A program made the translations under genes and the position numbers. The notes beneath the pieces are model-generated. The model worked only from the letters and a program-made list of their open reading frames with translations, was not told the origin of the DNA and searched no databases. A stretch of DNA of 64,000 bases, taken from Limonium bicolor (taxonomy: Eukaryota > Streptophyta > Magnoliopsida > Caryophyllales > Plumbaginaceae). The stretch covers positions 458,918,251 to 458,982,250 of the forward strand of contig CM041777.1 of assembly GCA_023374045.1 (NCBI GenBank), written 5' to 3'. Each line of letters begins with the position of its first letter. The stretch's first letter is position 1. Of the stretch, positions 43,622-54,689 are shown piece after piece.

Positions 43622-44374
43622 TTAATACTTCCTAAAGGTAAGGTTCAGGCGTCCTGGTTTCATGTGTGTGGCATTGATTATTGCCGGCGGTGCCGTATTC
43701 AACTTGATCTTGTTGATCCCGTGATACAGCATCCTAGTTTCCACCCTGATGAGGAACCTCTCCTGATCTCAATACCAATTTCTCTGCGAGGTCCACACGC
43801 TTCTGCTCGCTATACAGGAAATGGCGTCATCACCAATGGACCAAGACACTACGGGCACTCCTTGTTCAAGAGATTCCGCTGTCTCGTCCTTGTCTTGGTG
43901 TAACCCAAGTCGTCCTTCTTTTTCATAGAAGTTGACGATACAAAGGTCCGCTTCAAGTGCGGGGATTGGTTCAGGTTCACATTGCTGTGCAAGTTCTACT
44001 GCTTGAGTGATGAGGGTCTGAAACTCTGGGGTATTGTCGGTGGCGTCGCTCCATCTTGTGTTCGTGTCTCCTGGTATGTCTTGGTATAAGGATTCCAGTC
44101 CTTTCCCAAGCACATCATCTTCAGCTTCATCTTCGCTCCACCGGGGAATTCGGGTGTGTAAAATCCACCTTGACCCGTTCCTAGCTCGTTGCATCGTCGA
44201 ATAATTGAGATTTGCGCTTCGGGTGTCAGGTATCCCCTTAATAAGATCATACCTGGGCGGATGACCTGACACTGTTTGTTGGTGTAGTCGTTGTTGGTGA
44301 TGTCGATCTCTCTTGATTCAAGGTTACCGGTATTGGGTAACAGATACTAAAGCTTCCTAAGGTTATAAATTCAT
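43622..44374 (-). pseudogene. E8 AlkB-family dioxygenase exon, frameshifted
   Basis: The same domain as in E1 at the same place between gag and protease. The N-terminal half (GGFYTPEFPGG, MMCLGKDWNPYT) is in one frame (43996-44250). The middle, with the iron ligands LGLHQDKDE, is in a second frame to about 43800. The C-terminal half (MLYHGI, GRLNLTFRKY) is in a third, ending at 43622. A further shift lies near 44310, between GSFSICYPIP and the CQVIRPG segment. All catalytic residues are readable despite the breaks. The upstream AG at 44376-44375 gives a phase-1 acceptor as in E1. Confidence 0.85.
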
Positions 44375-44513
44375 CTACGGTGAGTACTAGTTTTAACTAC
44401 TTCATTTCATGCTCAATACACACTTCAATTCATTCATTTACTCATGCATTCAATCATACAATTACTCTGCTACTAGGCATGCTATTTCAAGGATTAAAGG
44501 TTTAGGTGATTAC
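44375..44513 (-). other. Putative intron 3 of E8 (gag to AlkB)
   Basis: Donor CAAG/GTAATC and acceptor ACCGTAG, 139 bp, phase 1 on both sides. It corresponds to E1 6913-7039 in position and phase, though the intron sequences differ. Confidence 0.6.
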
Positions 44514-44892
44514 CTTGGCCGGATTTCGAACCGGGCCCATCACGGTCAATCACATGCAGAACAGGCTGCCTCTGAGGTGCTCCCCTGAGGACCCCGGGAT
44601 CCCTGTCCCTGTGGTGCCTGCTGGGCCGGTGCATCGCCAGATGCCACCGCAAACAGAAAGGGATGGAAACTCCTTTCCCTCCTCCTCGGCTTCTCTCGCT
44701 GCTTATAGCTCTGGAAGTTTCCTTTGGGCTTCCCATTCTCCGGGCATCGATTAGCAGTGTGCCCCAACTTCTGACAGTTGTAACACTTAATGTCTCTCCC
44801 AAAACAATCTTTACCAGGGTGGTCCTGGTTGCACTTCCTGCACACATAGGTGCGGCCATCTGTGAAGGTTTTGGCGGCTCCGGAGCTAGAAC
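44514..44892 (-). pseudogene. E8 gag exon 3: two zinc knuckles, frameshifted
   Basis: The knuckles CRKCNQDHPGKDC (CX2CX3HX4C) and CYNCQKLGHTANRC (CX2CX4HX4C) match E1 in kind and order. The exon length is not compatible with one frame: the tail after the Arg-rich segment is read in another frame (PVLHVIDRDGPG, matching the E1 tail), so a small indel lies near 44570-44600. Confidence 0.78.
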
Positions 44893-44975
44893 CTGAGGTT
44901 AGAGGGTTAGCACATGTGTGCGTGGGTATACTAGAAATGATACTTATACGAATACGAATTGGAAGTAGAATTTAC
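44893..44975 (-). other. Putative intron 2 of E8 gag
   Basis: Starts GTAAAT after AAGG and ends CTAACCTCAG; 83 bp, phase 1. E1 has 82 bp at the same place. Confidence 0.72.
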
Positions 44976-45249
44976 CCTTAGGAGGGTGTGATCTCAGCGG
45001 CTTAGCTGCCACCGGTGCAGAATAACCAAGCTGAAGGATCTCAGCTGGTTTGCCCTGCTCAGCATGGGCACTGCTCTCACTTGGGGACTTCTTCTGAGAA
45101 AAGAAGTTCCCTTTCTTCTTCTTCCAGCTTTTACCCTGGTTCTGCTCCTCGGTGCTGGTGTTTTTGTTGTTAGCTTTGCGCTTCAGCGCGGTTTCTTCAT
45201 CCCTCAGTTGGCAAGTGATCTCAACGCGAGAAGCCGCGTGATAACACTC
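44976..45249 (-). CDS. E8 gag exon 2: basic linker
   Basis: Begins ECYHAASRVEITCQLRDEE and ends PLRSHPPK, with a Lys-rich middle (KKKKGNFF). It has no stop. Length 274 nt, phase 0 to phase 1 as in E1. There is no plausible own start codon, so it can only be expressed by splicing. Confidence 0.75.
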
Positions 45250-45364
45250 CTGAAATTTCAGGTATTAGCCGGGATTCTCATTCAAGGAAAGGATAAGGAA
45301 AAGATTCAAGGAATTCAAGGAATATAAGGAATTGAATTGATACTAAGGGTCAACCGATATTTAC
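45250..45364 (-). other. Putative intron 1 of E8 gag
   Basis: Donor CTTCAG/GTAAAT and acceptor TTTCAG/GAGTG, 115 bp, phase 0. The acceptor word matches E1. It contains repeated AAGGAAT-like words on the plus strand. Confidence 0.75.
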
Positions 45365-46027
45365 CTGAAGGGAGGTAAACCTGGTATAGCCCATACCGTA
45401 CCGAAGGCGATGGCTCAGACCGCCATAGAAGCGATCGACCAACACCTGGCCGGTGTATCCAAGATCGGGGAGAAGACGGAGAATGGAGGTGAAAGTCCTA
45501 TAGTACTCATCCACAGACATCTTGTCTGTCATCTTTAAGGCGTCAAGTTCAAGCCTCTTCTTGGTCTTGACATGTTCCGGATAGTACTTAGATCGGAGAA
45601 GGGATGCAAAAGAATCCCAGTCGAAGGTGGGGTCACTTACATGCTCATGCTTCACCAATTTCCACCAATCCATGGCCGCATCCTTCAAGTAGTAGGCGGC
45701 TACTCTGACTCGAACTCCAGCAGGAGCTTCGAGTGTCTCAAAAGCGGTCTCCATTTCGGAGATGTACGCTTCTAGCTTAGCCGGATCACTCTCGCCCCTA
45801 AAGCAAGGAGGGCGGAGTTCCGCTACAGCTTTTACCCAGTTAGCTTCTCTGGGTGGAGGGGGAGGGATTGGTCCCGCCCGAGTTTGGTTCTGCTGTGTTT
45901 GTTGTACAGCTTGGATTACTTGGGGTAGCATCTGCGCTACCGTGGCGGCAACGATTTCAGCTATCGTTTGCGCGCCCGTTCCATCTGAGGCTTCGCCTCT
46001 AGTTCGGCCTCGGCCTCGTCCTGACAT
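45365..46027 (-). CDS. E8 gag exon 1: capsid-like retrotransposon gag domain
   Basis: The exon is intact: 221 codons from ATG at 46027 (MSGRGRGRTRG) to the donor. It has a Pro run, NWVKAVAELRPPCF, KLEAYISEMETAFETL, AAYYLKDAAMDWWKL, KYYPEHV and DRFYGGLSHRLRYGM. This is the capsid core seen in plant Ty3/gypsy Gag. The start is chosen because E1 has a matching ATG (8500) preceded by a similar TTCAG or TACAG word. It would build the particle that packages element RNA. Later exons of this copy are broken. Confidence 0.85.
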
Positions 46028-46254
46028 CTGAATGTTTAACAGTTACATTAGGCTCCGCAAGAATGACTCAAAGGTCTTGGAATTAAAACATGGTATCGTT
46101 CCTAAGAACGTCAAGGGTATCCGTTATTAATAACGGTAGTTCCTAGTTAGGTTTCTAAGTATCCGTCTTATGACGGTTGAAATCCTAACTCGGTAATCTC
46201 CTATGCTCGGTACTTTAGGACATCAGAGCGTAACTACGCTCTGATACCACTTTT
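46028..46254 (-). other. E8 leader, rich in perfect small hairpins
   Basis: Perfect inverted repeats follow one another: CGTTC/GAACG (46097-46110), CCGTTAT/ATAACGG (46121-46136) and CCGTC/GACGG (46163-46176), the last enclosed by GTTAGG (46146-46151) and CCTAAC (46184-46189). The primer-site hairpin is at 46222-46245 and the primer site TGGTATCAGAGC at 46238-46249. No coding sequence. Confidence 0.75.
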
Positions 46255-49200
46255 TGTAACACCCCCAACCGTTAATCCTATGCTTACCGTCTAATCGTCC
46301 TGTTAATTCAATGAGTTCGCAGCGGAAGAATACTACTTACTTACTACGGCGGGTGAAACAATGCCGCTAACCGCCCATACGGCTAGCAAGGCTACTAACA
46401 CTTACAGTGACGGTCTGATGGCCAATAGATACCGAGCTACTAAAACAAACTTACCAATTACAAATACATTCACTACCAAAGGATTACCGAGTATTCGAAG
46501 TGCATTCATTACAACCTTCCAAGTTTCCCAAAAGAATGAGTATCTACCAACTACTCATCTATACCAATCAATCCCTTCACAATATCCCAAAAAGGTGTAC
46601 CCCATGGTACACCGGCTATTCAAAAATCTAAGCCATGTACTACTCAGTACACCGATCTCAAATTCATTGTTTACATACAAAAAGAAGACAAGAAATTAAA
46701 CTAAGTCTTCATCCGCTTCACCCTTCTCTTGCACCTGCATTTATATTAAAAATGGTGCCCCAAGGGGCTCAGCAAATTGCTGCGCATAAACTCCGCATAT
46801 ACCGATTGCTAGCAAGGGTACGCCGACTAATTGGCGACCGCTAAACATGCTTGTTCATTACTCATACTTACATGCTTTACATACTATCATACATACATTG
46901 CAATACATCATTCACTTCAAGGCAACAATACAATAGGGTTCACAATACTTACCTTCACAGGGTTAGCCAAATTGTGCATCCGGGTTAATCGGAATGCATA
47001 TTACTCTTTTACTCATTACTTACTTCTTCTTACTTACAATTACTTACTTCTTCCTTTACTTTACTTACTCATTCTTACTTACTTACTTATACTCAAGTCA
47101 AGTCGTCGGGACCTCCGGCCTTGGGGACTACTCCGTCCCATCCGGGATTTACTTGACTCACTAATCCGGGATGCTACCCACTTAAGGGATTTGGGCCGCG
47201 GACCAGTTTAAGAGTCAGGAATTGGAGCCAACCTCTCGTGACTCCGCATCCTCACGCGTGGCCGAAACTATATCGGACTTCTACTCATTCCAATTTAATT
47301 GCCAATTTAGGTTAGGAGTTAGCTTGTTAGGAATAAGTTAGAAGTCCATCCATAAACATATTCGGTCACAATACATTACAACATACATACAAGCACTCAC
47401 TATCATCCACACACTTCATGAATTATACAACTTAAGATTTAGGAAAAATATACACATCATACAACACTACATTTCCACAAGTATGCATATTAATTCCGAT
47501 TCGTGCATTTATCTTTATTGGTGATCAATTAGCACACAACACGCAAATCAGAGTAGCCATGATAGCATTCGGGGCATGAGGAATTCATACCGTTCACCGT
47601 CGTACGTAATTCCAAACGTCCTTCGATGTCACAAACCAAGTCCTATTACATACATACAATTGAATGATTAATTTAACTATCATTAGTTAACTCATACTTA
47701 CTATGTTCTTATACTTCTTGCATTTGCTCTTTACTTACTTACTTTTCCTTTACTTAGGTTCTACTTCCTTACTTAAGGTTTGCATGCTTACACACATATA
47801 CATATACATATATGTATGGGTATACATATACATATATATATACAATTATTATTTAATATTAAAAAAAAATTTTTTTTTTTTTGTCAGGACCGGACTTGCG
47901 ACCGACCTTGCAAGTCCGGTCCATTCCAGTAGCTACCAGTACCGAAAATTCCTGGCCCGACCGAACTTGCAAGTCCGGTCGCAAGTTCGGTCGCTTCCAG
48001 TAGCTCAGGTTGCGGAAATTCTTCTGGCCGACCGAACTTGCAAGTCCGGTCGCAAGTTCGGTCGATTCCAGTAGCTATCCTCGGGAAATTTTTCTGGGCC
48101 GACCGAACTTGCATGTCCGGTCGCAAGTCCGGTCGATTCCAGTAGGTTACAGGATGGAAATTTTTTCTGGCCGACCGAACTTGCATGTCCGGTCGCAACT
48201 TCGGTCGATTCCAGTAGGTTACAGACGGGGAAAATTTCTGGTCCGACCGAACTTGCAAGTCCGGTCGCAAGTTCGGTCAATTCCAGTAGCTCACCCGTCT
48301 TTGTAAGTCTGGGCTCGACCGAACTTGCAAGTCCGGTCGCAAGTTCGGTCCGGCCCAGTATTTGCATTTTAAATTCTGTTTTCAGTCCTCTCTTTAATCC
48401 ATTACTTCCCCATTGTTCCTACACTTATTCCCACATGTTATAACACTAATTACACCTCCTAATACACCTTAGTTCATCCATTAACTCCCTACACATTTCT
48501 ACACTCATTCACTCCCATAATTTTCCAAGTTTCACTCAACACTCAAACTAGTTTCTTCTCTAGTTACACTATGCTACAGATTTTAAACACTCACTCTTCT
48601 CCTCTACATCTCCCTCTTCTAATGACAATTCTAACACCTCTAATGCATTTAGAATACATTAGCTATCCCTCTCAACTTACCCTCTATTTTCCTTAATCGA
48701 AATCTGTTACAACACTCTTCATTCTCCTAGTTCCAATTCACTAAGTGTTCTAATCCTAGGTAAATTTTGCCATAGCCTCTCTTGTAATTTTATACACTCA
48801 CCACACATTCTAGTTCACATTTCAACACTTGTTTCACCTGCTACAATAACCAAAACTATACAAGCTCCCATATACAAATATCAACACCAAAACAACACTA
48901 AAATTCCCTGCACTCAACACTCAATTCCCAATCTGTTTTATAACAGTTTTTACAATGTTTCAAAGGTTTCACAATGCTTAGTTTCTCTTACCCATTATAC
49001 TACTAATACATTACTATTTTATCATACCAATTTTCATTCTAGAAAATCTGTTACATACACAAATACAAGACTACACAAAGGTGAGCATTCCTTACCTTGT
49101 TTTTCCTTCTAGGTTTCTTTCTCTTCTTCCTTCTTCTCTCTTTCGGTTTTGCAAACTCTACAAATCTAACATAATCACCCATACATAAATACACATTCAA

Positions 49201-50140
49201 TACTAAATCTACCCTTAGCATTATTTATGCCTTAAGTGTAGGTTTCTAGGGTTTAGAACTTCATTACCTTCCAAGGTTTCAAATGTTGCTTGGAGTGGCT
49301 CAACAAACAAAATTCCAACTCCACCAAGATGCCAAAATCGGCTTAGAAGAACAAGGAGACCACGGTGGCTCTAATGGTGGTATTGAAGCTTCACATGGGA
49401 TATACCCACAAAATCGAAAATGCTTGTTTTTGGATTTTGGAAAGATGGAAGTGTAGCTCTTGGAGAGAGGAACACAATGGTGTAGTTTTTATAATTTTTG
49501 GAGAATGTATGAGGGAGTTACAAGGGAGAGAAGTAGAGTTTTGTGGGTGTTTGCTCAAATCACCATGGAAATCGTGAGGTAGGGGAAGAAGAGGAAAAGA
49601 GAGAGTGAGGGGGCTGCTGCTTCACGTGAGGAAAGGAGGGAATGGGTAGGAGAGAGAAAAATATTAGAGTGGGGGTTACTTTATTATTTTTGTCTTTTGT
49701 AAATAGAGAGGAGTGTGTGAGAGAGAGTGAGAGGGGGAGTCCCCATCGGTCACACACACACCCATATGTTACTTTTGCTCTCTATTTTCAAAGTGGACAC
49801 ATAACTTTTGTTTATTTATACTTCTACCCCACAATTTCCCCGTTTTTGACAGTTTTTACTAATTTCTCGTTTTCTTGATTTTATTGGTCCTAGAGCTTCA
49901 CTAATGTTTATTAATGATTATTTAGTTGACCAAAACTGTTACGAGTCTATTTGACCCGCTTAAAGACACGTTTTCCCGGTTACCTCGAAAAACGCGCTTT
50001 AAGGTTCGTTAGTGATTTTAATCCATTTTAAGGGTCCGTTTTCTTCGGGATTTGTTCCCTAATAATTATTTATACTTAATTAAGCTTCTAAATTACTTAT
50101 TAGCCTAATTAATCACTATTTTTAAATACGGGGTATTTCA
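46255..50140 (-). repeat. 5' LTR of E8 (3886 bp)
   Basis: Nearly identical to 35806-39672. Ends TG/CA. TATA box 49813-49820, palindrome array 47887-48353, U5 hairpin 46366-46387. The right target duplication aacca follows at 50141-50145. No coding sequence is supported. Confidence 0.93.
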
Positions 50141-51022
50141 AACCATCTCACACACATCAAGTTCTTTTCCATCATATCTTCTCACCTAAACCAACTCAAT
50201 CACATCAAACTCAATATATTGCAATAATCTTAAATTGCATAGCACTAAGGCTCTTAAATGACATGGCTCTTAGGCCCTTAAATGACTTAAACTTAAACAC
50301 TGAATTTCCCACATATAAAGCTTTCAACCTGCAAATACACCCATCAATCTCATAGTAGTTATAATGCTCTTAAAATCCCTCTTAAACTTATATTACTAAC
50401 TCATTCTCATTGGCTCCTTAGTCACAAGTTCATAAGCTTGTTTAAGTTCTTTTTCTTAGGTTATATAATCCAATACACAATGTAAGCTCTAGGCTACATT
50501 GGTACTCATCTAAAACTCATTCCTTAATCTTAAGCCACCATTAGGTAAGTAATTTACCTTGTTTTCTCAAGCTTATCTTATCTTCCTCCTTAGACCTTCT
50601 TCTTGAATGAATATCGGCCACCACTTAAACTTCCTTTGCCAATGTTCTAACCAATATTCAATGACTCACATGAGTACTAAAAAATACACTAACCTCAAGG
50701 AATGAAATCCTAGGTTAGAAATGTGTTCTAAGGCATAAAAGTGGATGATTACCTTTGAAGTCTCAAAGTAGACTTGGGCATTGAATGAAATAGGACCTCC
50801 ACTAGTCCTTGGTGAATAAAACAAGCTAGAACAAGGCATAAAAACAAGGCCCCATGAGTAGTAATTTTCGGCCATGTGGAAGGAATGATGGAAACATGGT
50901 TTTTCTTACATTTTCTTTACCTTAAGAGAATGGAGAAGCTAATGAGCTCTTCAAACTTGATTTTCCTCCATCAATAGAGTTTTCTCATGGCACCAAACTT
51001 GAGCTTTGAAAGATTTGAAAAG
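50141..51022 (-). repeat. E7 3' LTR, piece 2
   Basis: Continues piece 1 after E8; the first five bases are the right E8 target duplication. It matches L3 (13647-13761 and about 23480-23740) in reverse orientation. The last five bases, aaaag (51018-51022), are the left target duplication of R9. No gene. Confidence 0.75.
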
Positions 51023-52813
51023 TGTGAGCCTTGATTTTAAACCCTATCCTGTGTGGATTAAGTTTATTAGGATCTAATCGGGTTTTAGGTCCACTTATAA
51101 CCTAAGATTAATAACTATGTCGTATAACAAAATTATTAAAACCTAGGCTAGCTCACTGGAACCTATTATGAGTCGCCACCTAATTTTAACCTAGATCAAA
51201 TTAGGAAAGGAGAGTTCGGATTCGGGGGCTTGATATTCGACTTAATTAGGGTTCAAATTACTTTCATTACCCTTCCTAGGTCATTTTTCCTCTACTTGGT
51301 TCGTTTACGGCTTTCTACAGAGTTGTTTTTAACCTAGGTGCGCTCCTCTGTTTTTTTTATTTTTTAACGTTTTTTGACAGAAAATTAAAGTGAAATTGAA
51401 AGTTACCTAAACTAGGGTTTCAGAGGCAGAATTAGGTCATATTTTGTTTCCGTCCGTAGCCACGGACCTAATGTCCGAGACCACGGACCCCAGTTAACCT
51501 ATATGAAAATAAAAGTCAAATTAAACAGAAAACAGAAAATTGTGAAGTCCGGGGCCACGGACAAGCTGTCCGTGGGCCCGGACATTATTAGAAAACCTAA
51601 ATTTTTAAAATTTAAAAATCCCGCCGGCGTCCGTGGGTGTCCGGGCTTACGGACAAGGAGTCCGGGACCCCGGACATGACGTCCGTGGGTGCGGACCGCC
51701 CTCGGACGGCGGCGTTAAGGCTGTTCCCGAAGGTGTTTTTGGCTCAAATTTTATGGGTGTGTAGCCTGAAAGATGTACAAAACGTTAGTGATTGAAAGTT
51801 TTCAATTTGAGTTCGAATTAAGCACGAAACTTAGTAAACAAGTTATGGGACAGAAGTTTAAACAAACAGTGATACAGAAGCGTACGAAGGTTAGTTTGAG
51901 CCCAAAATTTGACAGAGAGTTAACAAGGTCATGGGGAATTAGAAAAGTAGAGTTGTAACCTGTTTTACCTTCGAATTCAAAGTGATTCTTCACACCGGGA
52001 TTCGTCGAGTGCTTCGTTGATGGCAGACCCGAAAGGATTTCGAACCAAGCTTCTGGTTGTTGCTTGTTCTTGCTGTTCTTCACGTTTTGGTGGTGTTTTT
52101 GTGGGGTTTTGATGACTATTGATGCTTTGGGGATTGGAAAACGTGTTTAGATGGTGATTTCGGGGGATTTTCGGTATGATTTGGGTGGCCGGGTGTTGGA
52201 AAACGTGAGAGAGAGAGAGGAGGCTGTGTTTTCTGACTCTCTAGGGTTCTTGAGCATATGAAGTTCTTCTTTTATCCAAAAACCTATCCCCTTATATAGA
52301 CTTTCTTAAAGATAAAGAAAATCTAGTAAAAGTAAGATTTTTTGGTATTTTAATTAAAAGACTTCCCAAAGGAATTTTGCTGTGAAATTTTAACCACATG
52401 TCAAGGATGGATATTATGAATTTTCTGAGGTGGAACAGAATTTTTTAAATGTTGGAATATTTTTAAATTGAATTTCTTGTCAGATTCAGTCATAAATTGC
52501 TAGAAAATTATTGGAAACTTGAAAAATCAAAATTCCAACGCCATTATGCTTAGAATGTCATCCTCTATCATGGGTTAAAATATCAAAGCATTTCAAGCTA
52601 ATTTGGGCATGCTTTGGAGGAGAGAGAAAGCTTAGAGGAGGTCTTAGGAGCCTAAAAAAATTACGAAAACGCCCCTAAAAATGACGAAGCTGCTCCTCAT
52701 GCCATGAAATGCGCCGTTCGAGCCGGAATCCCTCACTACTTGATTAAAATGCCCCTCACAACACCAGGACCTCGTAGACCCTAACCAGGGGGGTCAAAAT
52801 TTTGGGTATAACA
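51023..52813 (-). repeat. 3' LTR of R9
   Basis: 1791 bp; in element sense starts TGTTATACCC at 52813 and ends TCACA at 51023. TATA box at 52291-52298. Palindromes at 51448-51712, for example CCACGGACA (51555-51563) with TGTCCGTGG (51567-51575). Confidence 0.92.
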
Positions 52814-52826
52814 GATTGCCCCCCGT
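52814..52826 (-). other. Polypurine tract of R9
   Basis: GACGGGGGGCAATC-type tract next to the 3' LTR, the same as in R4. Confidence 0.85.
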
Positions 52827-52936
52827 CAACTAGACTTTGTAATGAAAGTGAGAAGGCTAGTTGATGCTTGAGTGATACCCCAAAATTTCAAATGTTTCCA
52901 AGACCCTACATGTTATCGAAAACCGATAAATTGTGT

Positions 52937-53365
52937 CGAGCTATTCTAAGGCGCTGACTACCTATAAGTAAAATGAAGCAATGCCAAGCAATTCTAAGGC
53001 GTTGACTACCTATAATGATGATATGATGTCAAACTATTCTAAGGTGTTGACTGCCTGTGACGAATGAGATGATGTCAAGCTATTCTAAGGCATTGACTAC
53101 CTACAAGTAAAGTGAAATGAAGTAATGTCAAGCAATTCTAGGGCGTTGACTACCTAAAATGTGAAAATGAGATAAAGTCAAGCGATTCTAAGGCGTTGAC
53201 AACCTAAAATGTGGAAACGAGATAATGTCAAGTGATTCTAAGGTGTTGACAACATTAAATATGGAAATGAGATAATGTCAAGCAATTCTAAGGCGTTGAC
53301 AACCTAAAATGTGAAAATGAGATAATGTCAAGCGATTCTAAGGCGTTGACAACCTAAAATGTGAT
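52937..53365 (-). repeat. Tandem array of about 46-bp units (R9)
   Basis: About ten units of AAGCTATTCTAAGGCGTTGACTAC-like sequence on the plus strand, the reverse complement of the R4 array at 21219-21565. Confidence 0.82.
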
Positions 53366-53398
53366 AACTGGGCGGTATGCAAATGCAAGAATGCTGAA

Positions 53399-53505
53399 AT
53401 GTTGATGATGCTAATGATGCTGATGATGTTGATGATAATGCTGATGATGCTGATGATAATGCTGATGATGCTGATGATAATGTTGATGATGTTGATGATG
53501 CTTGG
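53399..53505 (-). repeat. GAT/GCTGAT trinucleotide tract (R9)
   Basis: Imperfect microsatellite, the counterpart of 21107-21172 in R4 but longer. Confidence 0.8.
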
Positions 53506-53735
53506 ATGCTTCTGGGGACCGAAACCTGTGCCAATGCTCTTGGCTGGACCCAATGTGGACTTATTGCCATCGCCCCCAAAGCCGGTGTGCAGGGATAACT
53601 CCTGGTAAAAACCTTGGGGACTTATTGCCTTCGCCCACCATTCGTTGATCCCGAAAATAAGTTGACATCGCAAAAGGAGGATTTATTGCCATCACCTCGC
53701 CAACTTTTCTGTCGCCAGGTCTTGTGACGCGCCTG

Positions 53736-54360
53736 GATAATGCAACTAGGTCTTATGACAAGCCTATATGAATGTGATGAATGCAATATGTTTGATAAGA
53801 GCGGGTAAGCTAAAGGGTAACACTAGGTCTTACTACGAGCCTAAGGGAATGCAACTAGGTCTTACGACGAGCCTAAAGGAAGGATCTACGTCTTATGGCG
53901 AGCCTAAAAATGGTTCTAGGTCTTATGGCGAGCCTAAAGGACGGATCTAGGTCTTATGATGAGCCTAAAGGACGGATCTAGGTCTTATGATGAGCCTAAG
54001 GGAATGCAACTAGGTCTTATGGCGAGCCTAAAAATGGTTCTAGGTCTTATGGCGAGCATAAAGGACAGATCTAGGTCTTATGACGAGCCTAAAGGACGGA
54101 TCTAGGTCTTATGACGAGCCTAAGGAAATGCAACTGGGTCTTATGGCGAGCCTAAAAATGGTTCTAGGTCTTATGGCGAGCCTAAAGGACGGATCTAGGT
54201 CTTATGACGAGCCTAAAGGACGGATCTAGGTCTTATGACGAGCCTAAGGGAATGCAACTAGGTCTTATGGTGAGCCTAAAAATGGTTCTAGGTCTTATGG
54301 CGAGCCTAAAGAACGGATCTAGGTCTTATGATGAGCCTAAAGATGGATCTAAGTGAAAGT
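53736..54360 (-). repeat. Tandem array of about 30-bp units (R9)
   Basis: Roughly twenty units of CTAGGTCTTATGACGAGCC with alternating tails (TAAAGGACGGAT, TAAAAATGGTT, TAAGGGAATGCAA). The tails recur in a partly regular order, suggesting a higher-order repeat. It corresponds to R4 20453-20895. Confidence 0.85.
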
Positions 54361-54404
54361 GAGTCAAGTGTATGATGGGTCCAAAAGAATGTAAAAGGAT
54401 TAGG

Positions 54405-54530
54405 GCTCAAGACGGGCCTGTGGGTGTTTGAATGTGGAGGTAGGGCTTAGGACGGGCCTGAGGAAATTTGATGTGGAGGTAGGGCTTAGGACGGGCCTGA
54501 GGTGTTTGATGTGGATGCAAGGGCTTATGC
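54405..54530 (-). repeat. Short array of GGGCTTAGGACGGGCCTG units (R9)
   Basis: About three units, the counterpart of the 39-40 bp array in R4. Confidence 0.7.
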
Positions 54531-54581
54531 CTGTGGTGGGATGGTGGTGCCCAAGCTTTAGGTTTCAATTGGTGTTGTCAT

Positions 54582-54686
54582 GGCAATTGTTGGAACCAAC
54601 AATTGCCCCCAGTATTTTTCCTTAGGACAATCCGAGTTCTTTAGGATTTTTGGCAATCGATCGTTCCGATCGATTGCCCCCAGTAT
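54582..54686 (-). other. Two polypurine-like tracts with perfect 12-bp hairpins (R9)
   Basis: GGCAATTGTTGG pairs with CCAACAATTGCC at 54582-54607, and GGCAATCGATCG with CGATCGATTGCC at 54652-54678; all twelve pairs match in each. Each hairpin is joined to a TACTGGGGGCAAT tract on the minus strand. A third tract without hairpin is at 55769-55782. Confidence 0.75.
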
Positions 54687-54689
54687 TTT

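Larger units (their letters stand above)
35589..50140 (-). mobile_element. E8: Tekay-type AlkB element with partial tandem copy, TSD AACCA
   Basis: In element sense the order is 5' LTR 46255-50140, internal region 39673-46254, 3' LTR 35806-39672, then an extra 213 bp (35593-35805) that repeats the element's own leader (46042-46254). The host LTR is interrupted between aacca at 35584-35588 and aacca at 50141-50145, so the duplication encloses the extra leader copy as well. The LTRs are nearly identical, yet pol and AlkB contain many frameshifts, so the copy may derive from an already defective element mobilised in trans. It is the same lineage as E1, with the same introns and AlkB domain. Confidence 0.9.
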
